64,000 nt of DNA from Ridgeia piscesae (Eukaryota; Annelida; Polychaeta; Sabellida; Siboglinidae), in contig JAODUO010000186.1 in assembly GCA_025642075.2 (NCBI GenBank), positions 124,001 through 188,000 of the forward strand. The letters run 5' to 3'. Below the pieces are notes generated by a model. It did not search any database. It saw nothing but the letters and a program-made list of their open reading frames with translations, and was not told the origin of the DNA. Positions 23,406 through 35,400 of the stretch are shown here, in pieces. Made by a program: the position numbers and the translations under genes. Positions within the stretch are counted from its first letter, which is position 1, and every line of letters starts with the position of its first letter.

Positions 23406-26400
23406 TCTGTTAAAAGGATCAGCAAAACATGAGTGCAGTTTTCCGAGAATTTAGTCAGAAGAATTTGTTTTTTGTTGAATCATAATATTATATAAATGTG
23501 TTTTTAAGTTACTTCACCGTGTTTCAATCGAGAGTTTCTCGTGACAGATCCTGCAGACGCTGAAGCTGCTGCCAATCAACAACAAGACGGTGCTGAAGGA
23601 CAGCAAGATCCTGGCAGTGGTGGAGAAGTGGGCGGCGCAGATCGCCGGCGCCGCAGCCATCAGCAGCAAGATTGAGACGAGTGAGTCGAGTGACAGCTCC
23701 GCGCCAACACCCGCAGGCAGCGAGAAGGACGTCGAGGGGACGACAAAGGACAATACGACCATCGTGAGTAGCAGCAGCATGGAGGTGACACCCAGCGCCA
23801 TGCTCCCCTCCCTTCCCGGGGCCGTCACTTTCGAGGGGATCCCACGCAAGAAGCATTTCCAGCTCTTGCGGCTGCAATCGGAGGAGGCCAGCAGCTCCGA
23901 CAGTGAAGTGTGCGAATTCAACAAGACCCCGGAGAAGATCCCGGAAGGTGTGATAGTTGGGAAGACAGGAGAAGGGAGCGTGGACGAGGGGAACGCAGAG
24001 TCGGCCAGTGAGCAGGAGGTGGTTGGGAACGAGGCCATCGCGGCGATATGCGTGACGGCCGGCGCTGACACGATGTCGGAATCATCTCAGGACGCGTCGG
24101 AGCTCGGACAGGGTGACGCGTCGAAGGTGTCGAACAGTTGCGTGACGGAGCTGGCCTCCGAGTTGTTGACAGGATGGGTGGACCTGAAGGTAAGGAGGAT
24201 TCTCTTTCACACCAGGGGACCATTTCACTAACGTTGCTAAGAGCACGTAAATCTGATTTTGCACTTTAAAATCAATTTTGATCCTTAACAGTGATCTGAA
24301 TGCTGTCGACATCACGAAGCTCCAGTGGGACACTGTTGCCAGTGTGTCATGGAAATAGTCACCTGTAATGTGGCAATGGATATTTGCAGTTGAAAAACTC
24401 TTAATATAAGAGATTTTGTATAAAGATAATTTTTCTGTCTTAGAGAAACCATTCCCATACGTAGTTCCAGGGTCGGGTCTGAGTTATACAGCACCTGTTA
24501 CACAGAAGGAACTGTTTCTATTGTTGTGTCTTATTCAAACTACAAAGGTTTTCATCCATACAAATAGTGTGGTGGAACCCTTACAGCTATGGGCAGGAAC
24601 TGGGTTTGATTGAATGATTCTTTATAGATATTTAAAAAAATTACTTATAATTTCTTTAATTCATTGCACATATGTCTGTAGCGATCAGGGCTTTATGCAG
24701 GATCAAATTATTGCTAGTCACACGTGTTTTCGTGGACACATGGATGTTAACTGTTAAGCCAGTTTACAAACTTTAAATGTGTCTGATGACCTAAAATGGA
24801 CTACAAACACACATGTGACACCATTTACACTCACTTTTGAGGCATAACTGACAATAATTGAAAGCCCTTTTTTTGCTCCTTCGTTTTTTACCCATCCACC
24901 ACCCGTCCACGCATATTTCTACCAGTCCACAACGGGTTTTACCCATCCAAATGACAGGTGGACGGGTCTCTGCATAAAGCTATGGTAGGGATACAACTTA
25001 ACATGCTGTTTATTAGGATGTATTAAAATAATGGGAACATTTGAGTTCAACAACAAAAAACACCCTACAGATTTGTCCAAGATCGGATGGTTTCTGTGGT
25101 TAGTCACTTAAATTAATGATCATGTCACATGTGACTTCCTTTTTATAAACTATTGATATAATACACTTACAATCAGGTCAGGATAAGGTAAGTAGTGAGA
25201 TATAATAGTAAATAAATATATCCATGTCGCAGACAGAATTTAGGTAAATTCTACAATTATTATACATTTTTGCACAAACAGGAGGAGTTCAAGATCCCAA
25301 AGAAACAGGAAGTGGAGGAACGCAAGAAAATGGAGCAAGAGCTCGAGCAGCGTTACCGTAGCGACAGCGACCACTCAAGTCGGCGGGATAGAGGGCACCA
25401 CCGTAGTCACCATCACGACCGGAGTCGAGATAGAGACAGGAGCCGTGACCGGGACAGAGACAGAGACAGAGACCGTGACCGTGACAGAGGTGTGTGCGTG
25501 TGTGCGTCCGTGTGTGTGTGTGTCCTCCATCTCTGGCGAGTCATTTAAATGTGTTACTTGTTTTGAGTAGGATTCATCGGTGTGGGACCTGTGTAATGTC
25601 TCACATAAAATGTATCAAATGTTTCAATCAAGACACTTGTTCATTGTATGTTAGATGTTAGGATAGGTACCGGGTGTCAATTGTTAGGATAGGTACCGGG
25701 TATCAACTGTTAGGATAGGTACCGTGTGTCAACTGTTAGGATAGGTACCGGGTGTCAACTGTTAGGATAGGTACCGGGTGTCAACTGTTAGGATAGGTAC
25801 CTGTACAACTGTTAGGATAGGTACCGGGTGTCAACTGTTAGGATAGGTACCGTGTGTCTGAATGTTAGGATAGGTACCGGTGTCAACAGTTAGGATAGGT
25901 CCGTGGTCAACTGTTAGGATAGGTACCGTGTGTCAACTGTTAGGATAGGTACCGGGTGTCAACTGTTAGGATAGGTACCGGGTATCAACTGTTAGGATAG
26001 GTACCGGGTGTCCACTGTTAGGATAGGTACCGGGTATCAACTGTTAGGATAGGTACCGGGTGTCAACTGTTAGGATAGGTACCGGGTATCAACTGTTAGG
26101 ATAGGTACCGGGTGTCAACTGTTAGGATAGGTACCGTGTGTCAACTGTTAGGATAGGTACCGTGTGTCAACTGTTAGGATAGGTACCGGGTATCAACTGT
26201 TAGGATAGGTACCGGGTATCAACTGTTAGGATAGGTACCGGGTATCAACTGTTAGGATAGGTACCGGGTGTCCACTGTTAGGATAGGTACCGGGTATCAA
26301 CTGTTAGGATAGGTACCGGGTGTCAACTGTTAGGATAGGTACCGTGTGTCAACTGTTAGGATAGGTACCGTGTGTCAACTGTTAGGATAGGTACCGGGTG

Positions 26401-29400
26401 TCAACTGTTAGGATAGGTACCGGGTTTCAACTGTTAGGATAGTTACCGGGTGTCAACTGTTAGGATAGGTACCGGGTGTCAACTGTTAGGATAGGTAACC
26501 TCTACAGGTAAAAGGAAATGTAAGATCTTGAATTGGATATGAAAAATGAAAAGCATAGATTCTTTCTGATGTTATTTTGGGTGAGGCAGACATTCAAGGA
26601 TTGTCTTGGTATTTTGTATTGCAGCGATGTATCCCATGCCTTGTTCAGACCAACATGAGATGAACATATGTTGAGGATTTCAACAGTTTGAGAGTGACTC
26701 CTGCAGTAACGTTTGTGTTTTCTTGTGTGCTTACCTCGAAGGGGGACTGACACAGGGTCACTGAGAAATTATGTATTTTCCCTGTCATGTGATAACTTGG
26801 GTGAGGTGGGTCAGCTGCAGTGGGCAGATTAAATGATATGTAAATGGAGCACAAAGATGACTCTGAATCAGCAGGAATGTTTGCACAGATCGTAAGCGTT
26901 ACTATGACGATTCCCCGGAACGGAGCCGATCGTCGAAGAAGAGTCGTCAGTCGGAGGAGGAACGGAGGGCGGAGCGAGAGCACGAGAGGGAGGAGCTGAA
27001 GAGCCTCAAGGCGAGGTGAGTGACAGCGGCTCAGTTGGCCACTCTTTAGTGCTCATTTGAAGGTTTGAATTTTCACTCTCTTGTTTTAGATTAATCTTCT
27101 GTGAATAAAAAAACAACCCACCTGATATCAAAAAAAGATAGCAAGGGAAACATTTACAACGAAAACAAGTCCCAAATGACTGTTCATTGGTCACCCGCTT
27201 TCTGTTGTTCTAACATACAAATGGTTTCCCAATAATCATTCGTAACACAACCTATAAATGGATGAATACTAAATGGTTTTTACTGATTGTCAGTTGTTCT
27301 TTTCACTGTTTAACAAATTGTTCATGGGTGGACACAGTCGCCTAGGGCCTGGTGTTGGCTAGGTCAAGTACACAGTATTGGTTTCTCGAGGTCTGTGTGT
27401 CCGTACTAACTTACACAGGGGTAGTTGATGGTGAATTTAATGTTGCTGCCAGTATTTGTCAATGCCCCGTTGGTGCCCGTAGGAAAGTGTTGCTGCCGAC
27501 GCCGCCCAAGATGTCTAAGAAGGAACGGAGGGAGCAGTTTGAGGCACAGATCAAGGCGAAGGATGAGATGCAGAAGCAGCAGCTACAGCAGCAGCTGCAG
27601 GACCCAGCTGCTGCCTACCAGTACTACCAGCAGCAGCAGCAGCAGGGCTTCATCGAGTTCCCGGGTCAGGTCGACTACCCCGTGCCCGCACAGCCTGAGG
27701 TCATGTACCAGGACGGTACCGGCATGTCAGTGGCAGCACCATATCAGGATGGTACCGCCGTCGTACCGATGCAGCCTGGGCCCGGTGTACCAATGGCTGT
27801 GCCATCAGGTATGGTAGTAGTGTTGTGTGATGATTCTGTGTTGGGCCTGTGTTTGTGTCAGAAAGTGGACATGTAAGCTGTGCAAATGTTGTTGAATGTT
27901 TACTTTTTCTAACCCGTGGACCCAGACATGTCAAACTCTCTCTGTATTGTTCTTGTGTGTGTACATGTTTTAAGGCGAAATGTGGTTAACGCCAGTTCAG
28001 CAGACATTTGAATTTTACAGAAGCAACATCAGCCCATAAGTTCATGTAGCGTTTTTGTCTTAAGATATTAGATTGTCGCATACATTTAAGATATTAGATT
28101 GTCACATACAAGTTTTCATATATGATGACAAAATAGTCAACTGGGTTTTGTAATGAACATATTTTGCCATAAAAGCTCACATAAATATACCTAACTCGAA
28201 TCACCTGCAAAGTTACTCCATCTGGAGGAGTGGTATTTGTGTTGGTATTTATAAATACTGATCATCTGCGACGTGGTACCTTTGCAGTTTCTCGAAGAAA
28301 ATTATTAAATCTTTTAATCAAGATACTTGTTGCACAAAGGGTCGTTGTAGCTGACGCACATTTACTTTCATTCTCTCTCCCACTCCCTGTTCCTCTCCGT
28401 CTCCCCGGCCTTCCTTCGTCTTCCCCATCCCCACTCTCCCCGTTTCCTGTTAAGTGCTCTTGACTGTTAGGATAGTTGCTACACAATATTTCTTGTAATA
28501 TTTTGACATAGCTAGGTATTTGAATGTGTCTTGATATATTAACTTGCAGTGATGTAACTCGTGCTTTATTCAGACCAAAACGAGACAAATATATTTCAAA
28601 TATTCCCCCAGCTGGATGTTGATTTCCCCTGTGCGTCGACTCACAGAGTTAGAAATAAGTGAGCATGTGACGTATTTGCAGGGACAGTCCAGCAGCAGAC
28701 ATCAATGACGTCGGCGCCAGCGACACAGTTCATCATGCAGCCTGACGGCACCCTGATCCCCGCGCCCCAGCCCGTACAGCCAACCCCCACAGCCATGGTC
28801 AGCCCAGCCCAGCCCGCCCTACAGCCCGTCATCACAGACCCCGCCACCCAGGCTGTCATAGCCCAGCCCATGCAGCCCGTGGCGACAACACAGGCCCAGT
28901 TTGTTGACCCGGCACAACCCCAAGTTGTCTATCAGGTATGGACGAGGTGATGGGTGCAAACTCTCTGTCAAAGGGCATAATCCCACAGGTTATTTCCCTT
29001 TGCATCGGGCTGCTATGCAGTAATATGTAGAACAAAATATGTGAGGCACGGCTAATCCATAGTCTCTGGACTTTAACCATTTCAGTATGATAAGCCCATT
29101 CAGCGGCCGCACGATGTGTGACACTTGACTACAACAGGCCCCTGTTGCGGCATTGACAATTGTTTTATGCACAGCTATCCACTGTGTGGAGGCACATGTT
29201 CAATATAGCGTTGATTTTCATGTCAAGTCACCAGGAATGCAGTATTCAGTGATCACAGAACTGAGGGCTGTAGGACTGAAATGGTTAAAATACTTTGACA
29301 CCACAAGATTTTGATATGTGTTAATTGGCTTTAAGCGCAATAAATTGGATGATTATTTTATTTAAAGTTCAGAAAAAACTGCCAAAAAACATGACATTCC

Positions 29401-32400
29401 ATCAGAAAGGCAGGAACGCAGGATGACTGGAAAAGTCAGTAAGAATAATGTTGATTGGCAATAATTCTAGTGATTGCGTGTAGGTGGCGCCAGCGCAGCA
29501 GTCGTACATCCAGCCACAGACAGTGCCCGTGGCGGGCACTCAACCTCTTAGCTACGTCCAGACTACCCAACAGGCCCAGCCCATGATGCAGCCCACCCAA
29601 CAGGCCCAGCCCATGATACAGCCCGCCCAACAGGCCCAGCCCATAATGCAGCCTGCCCAACAGGCCCAGCCCATGATGCAGGCAGTGCAGCCCCAGGCCA
29701 TGCAGCAGGTGTACTACACGACCCACCAGGGCCAGGTCATAGTTCAACAACAGCCCGTCCTGCAGGAGCAGCAGATCATACAGGTGAGAGTGTGACAGGT
29801 GACAGGGTCGATCCGTTGTGATAGTCATGACAGTGATAGGCTAACATCAAAAGGTCTTTTTTTGTGAATGCGTGTATTTTCAATATTTTATACAAAATAG
29901 CATTCTTCGCGATCATAACTTATCCCAGCAGAATAATTAAGTCGGCATTGTATTTCAAATGCGTAATCATACTGCAAAACGTTCCACTTCGATGACAGCA
30001 TTCGTTATAAACTCGATTTGAAAATTTTGTCAAAGTCTGAATTACTGAAGTTCAACTTAACGACAATGTAAATAATTACAACGGTGCTAAAAAACACCAA
30101 CCGCGTCAATGAGCCGTGCATTAATATTTGTTTATAACAAAATAGACCACTCAAAAGTTAGCATTTAAGCATAGAAATCGTCGGCAGGCACATTGTTTTA
30201 GATCATTTGTGTGTTCTTCCATGTTTTTCGTCCCGGCAGCAAATGCTAGAATTTAATCTTATTGGGTGAAAATATATTCACTGCGTGATGATCATGACAA
30301 GCAGTACTGGAAATGGAGTTTGACCCTGAGTTCGACTACAAAACCGCATGGCAATTGATGCTATATAGCCTCGGAAATAGCCTGCATCACAAAATGTTGA
30401 CGGTTGCCAATGAAATTTCAATATTACTACGTGTGAACTGCTGAAATAAAGTGCTATTTTTTATGACACAGTTTTGCTGTACGCAGTTTAAATGTGCCTC
30501 TGTACTCAGGTTGATTCGGGCGTTCTGACCATGAAAGGGACTCGGGTTGATTTGGGTGTTCTGACCATGAAAGGGACTCGGGTTGATTTGGGCGTTCTGA
30601 CCATGAAAGGGACTCGGGTTGATTCGGGCGTTCTGACCATGAAAGGGACTCGGGTTGATTTGGGTGTTCTGACCATGAAAGGGACTCGGGTTGATTCGGG
30701 CGTTCTGACCATGAAAGGGACTCGGGTTGATTTGGGTGTTCTGACCATGAAAGGGACTCGGGTTGATTTGGGCGTTCTGACCATGAAAGGGACTCGGGTT
30801 GATTCGGGCGTTCTGACCATGAAAGGGACTCGGATTGATTTGGGTGTTCTGACCCACAAGAGGGACTCAGGTTGATTCGAGCGTACTGCCCATGAAAGGG
30901 ACTCGGGTTGATTCGGGCGTTCTGACCACGAGAGGGTTAAAATCCAAGCTCAGAATAATGCTCGCAAATAATGTGGCATAGTCATAAACGGGGACAGGAA
31001 AGAAACGTCATTGGAGCATGGAACCAACAAACATTTATGGTGGAAAAGCAATTTCAGACAAATACATTTTAAGTTTGTTATGAAAGGTGGCTACTGTTTC
31101 AGAACATTTAATTGTCATAGATTCCAGATTGTTGGCACAGCTACACAGAAAGCACGTTTGCCAATATTGAGCTTAGTTTTTGGAACAAAAAGTTGTTTGG
31201 AAACAGACGATCTAAGGGTACTAGAGATATCAGAGAAATGTAGCAGATTAACTAAGAGTGTCGGTTGTAGAGTAGAAAATATACAGTAGCCAATTCGAAA
31301 CCATGGATATAACGGTGGGGTTCAGGGGTTCATTGTTATTATTCATATACATTGAAGTCTTACTGATGTCAAACTGTCAGATTACTCTATCGAACAACTG
31401 AGTACCTGCTGTAACTTGTCTATAGTAACTGGGAAGTGAGAGTTGTTGGAAGACAAATGTGCACCATTCTGTGTTTTGCCAATCCAGATGCAGCCAGTGG
31501 CTGACATGCGACCGCGGGACCCACGGGAACCGCCCCCACCCCCTCCATCACCCCCGCCAAAACCCCGCAGCTCACGGCTGCCCCCGAACTGGAAGACAGC
31601 GAGAGACGCAGACGGGAAGCTCTACTACTACCACACTGTCACCAGGTAGGCACATCTCATCTTTAATTTATGTAACTAGGGTTGCCAACTTCGATACGAT
31701 CCTCTTTATACAGGATGAAATATTTGTTTCTTAATTACGGGATGATTCTGTGTTTCAGGAGACAGGTTGCAACGCTATCTGGGACATATAACTATTATGA
31801 GCTAACGTTTATGTATATGAGTATATGTTAGTTTTCTTTCTAGATGGCCTCGGGTTTCTTTGTTTGTGTTATTTAGTTAATTTACCTCTCACGGAACTTG
31901 TAACCAAAATATACGAAAAACAAGTTCCGTGAGAGGTAAATTTACTAAATGAAAGTATAAAAAATTGGTCCAGGTAATATGAACATATTGCTGTTCAAGG
32001 TCAATGGCCCAGTCCAAAGGGTGATCTTAGTAGTGAGTTAGCAAAATGTAAAAAAGGTAAGTTCTTATACAGCGCAGTATCCGGTTCTCAAGATTGCTCA
32101 AAGCGCTTTTACACTTTACTTCCCTGGCAGACCTGTCATCCACCCATATGCTACAATTAATGCTCGTAGGCTGCTCGTACACATATCCACCGCTGTCTGT
32201 AGCCAGGTACCCATTTATACAGCTGAGTGAACTGAGGTAATGTAGAGTGAAAAAACTTGCCCGAGGTTTTAACACCGCAGCACAGGATTCGAACCCGGGT
32301 CTTCTTAGTCGAGAGTCCGATGCTCTACCCCGAGCTGTAATGCTCTATAGTATATAATGTATATCAGTCTGTTTCTATTCAGCCCTGTAGTGTTGCTCCT

Positions 32401-35400
32401 ACACTGCAGACAACCAGTTCACTGTGTTTGTTGTCCTCTCACAGACAGACCCAGTGGGACGCCCCGAGTTGGGAGCCTGGAGACCATGACGATGACATGG
32501 ACCTTGGCACCCCGACACATGATGAACCTAAGGTAAACACGGCTCACTGGTGACTTGTAGCATCTGTTGTGTGCAGGGGAAGAAGTGAGGAAAGGTAGTG
32601 ATGGTGAAATTAGGTTGCTTCCGAAATGTTGCCAACATTTTCTAGGTGAACAACTTGCATTGTGAGAGGTTGTTTAGTGGTTGGAGCTTAATGAGTCAGC
32701 CACTGAATGATGTTTGTATCGTGAGTGGGTGGAGCTCAATGAATCAGCCAATGAATGATGTTTGTATCGTGAGTGGGTGGAGCTCATTGATTCAACCAGT
32801 GAATGATGTTTGTATTGTGAGTGGGTGGAACTCATTAATTCAACAGGTGAATGATGTTTGTATCGTGAGTGGGTGGAGCTCATTGATTCAACAAGTGAAT
32901 GATGTTTGTATCATGAGTGGGTGGAGCTCATTGATTCAACCAGTGAATGATGTTTGTATCGTGAGTGGGTGGAGCTCATTGATTCAACCAGTGAATGATG
33001 TTTGTATCGTGAGTGGGTGGAGCTCATTGATTCAACCAGTGAATGATGTTTGTATCGTGAGTGGGTGGAACTCACTGATTCAACCAGTGAATGATGTTTG
33101 TATCGTGAGTGGGTGGAACTCATTGATTCAACCAGTGAATGATGTTTGTATCGTGAGTGGGTGGAGCTCATTGATTCAACCAGTGAATGATGTTTGTATC
33201 GTGAGTGGGTGGATCTCATTGATTCAACCAGTGAATGATGTTTGTATCGTGGGTGGGTGGACTCATTGATTCAACCAGTGAATGATGTTTGTATCTGTGG
33301 GTGGGTGGATCTCATTGATTCAACCAGTGAATGATGTTTGTATCGTGGAGTGGGTGGATCTCATTGATTCAACCAGTGAATGATGTTTGTATCGTGGGTG
33401 GGTGGATCTCATTGATTCAACCAGTGAATGATGTTTGTATCGTGGGTGGGTGGATCTCATTGATTCAACCAGTGAATGATGTTTGTATCGTGGGTGGGTG
33501 GAACTCATTGATTCAACCAGTGAATGATGTTTGTATGGGTGGGTGGACTCATTGATTCAACCAGTGAATGATGTTTGTATCGTGGGTGGGTGGGAGGATC
33601 TCATTGATTCAACCAGTGAATGATGTTTGTATCATGGGTGGGTGGATCTCATTGATTCAACCAGTGAATGATGTTTGTATCGTGGGTGGGTGGGGGTCTC
33701 ATTGATTCAACCAGTGAATGATGTTTGTATCGTGGTGGGTGGATCTCATTGATTCAACCAGTGAATGATGTTTGTATCGTGAGTGGGTGGGTGGGTGGGT
33801 CTCATTGATTCAACCAGTGAATGATGTTTGTATCGTGGGTGGGTGGACTCATTGATTCAACCAGTGAATGATGTTTGTATCGTGAGTGGGTGGAGGTCTC
33901 ATTGATTCAACCAGTGAATGATGTTTGTATCGTGGGTGGGTGGAGCTCATTGATTCAACCAGTGAATGATGTTTGTATCGTGGGTGGGTGGAACTCATTG
34001 ATTCAACCAGTGAATGATGTTTGTATCGTGAGTGGGTGGAGCTCATTGATTCAACCAGTGAATGATGTTTGTATCGTGGGTGGGTGGATCTCATTGATTC
34101 AACCAGTGAATGATGTTTGTATCGTGGTGGGTGGAACTCATTGATTCAACCAGTGAATGATGTTTGTATCGTGAGTGGGTGGGTGGGTGGGTCTCATTGA
34201 TTCAACCAGTGAATGATGTTTGTATCGTGAGTGGGTGGATCTCATTGATTCAACCAGTGAATGATGTTTGTATCGTGGGTGGGTGGGTGGTCTCATTGAT
34301 TCAACCAGTGAATGATGTTTGTATCGTGGGTGGGTGGATCTCATTGATTCAACCAGTGAATGATGTTTGTATCGTGGGTGGGTGGGTGGGTCTCATTGAT
34401 TCAACCAGTGAATGATGTTTGTATCATGGGTGGGTGGAGCTCATTTATTCAACCAGTGAATGATGTTTGTATCGTGGGTGGGTGGAGCTCATTGATTCAA
34501 CCAGTGAATGATGTTTGTATCGTGGGTGGGTGGAGCTCATTGATTCAACCAGTGAATGATGTTTGTATCTGAGTGGGTGGAGCTCATTGATTCAACCAGT
34601 GAATGATGTTTGTATCGTGAGTGGGTGGAGCTCATTGATTCAACCAGTGAATGATGTTTGTATCGTGAGTGGGTGGAGCTCATTGATTCAACCAGTGAAT
34701 GATGTTTGTATCGTGAGTGGGTGGAGCTCATTGATTCAACCAATGAATGATGTTTGTATCGTGGGTGGGTGGGTGGGTCTCATTGATTCAACCAGTGAAT
34801 GATGTTTGTATCGTGGGTGGGTGGATCTCATTGATTCAACCAGTGAATGATGTTTGTATCGTGGGTGGGTGGGTGGGTGGGTCTCATTGATTCAACCAGT
34901 GAATGATGTTTGTATCATGGGTGGGTGGAGCTCATTTATTCAACCAGTGAATGATGTTTGTATCGTGGGTGGGTGGATCTCATTGACTCAACCAATGAAT
35001 GATGTTTGTATCATGGGTGGGTGGATCTCATTGATTCAACCAGTGAATGATGTTTGTATCGTGGGTGGGTGGATCTCATTGATTCAACCAGTGAATGATG
35101 TTTGTATCGTGGGTGGGTGGGTGGGTCTCATTGATTCAACCAGTGAATGATGTTTGTATCATGGGTGGGTGGAGCTCATTGATTCAACCAATGAATGATG
35201 TTTGTATCGTGGGTGGGTGGGTGGGTCTCATTGATTCAACCAGTGAATGATGTTTGTATCGTGGGTGGGTGGATCTCATTGATTCAACCAGTGAATGATG
35301 TTTGTATCGTGGGTGGGTGGGGTGGGTCTCATTGATTCAACCAGTGAATGATGTTTGTATTGTGGGTGAGTGGGTGGGTCTCATTGATTCAACCAGTGAA

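Noticed and set aside
30387..30875. Open frames on both strands over the 36-bp array
   Set aside because: The unit of 36 bp has no stop in several frames; the frames have no start context or domain, and exons 15 and 16 join in phase without them.
32281..32325. tRNA-like sequences with box B (also at 43085, 54118, 60190)
   Set aside because: Each is the head of a SINE with a shared body; none folds as a complete tRNA gene.
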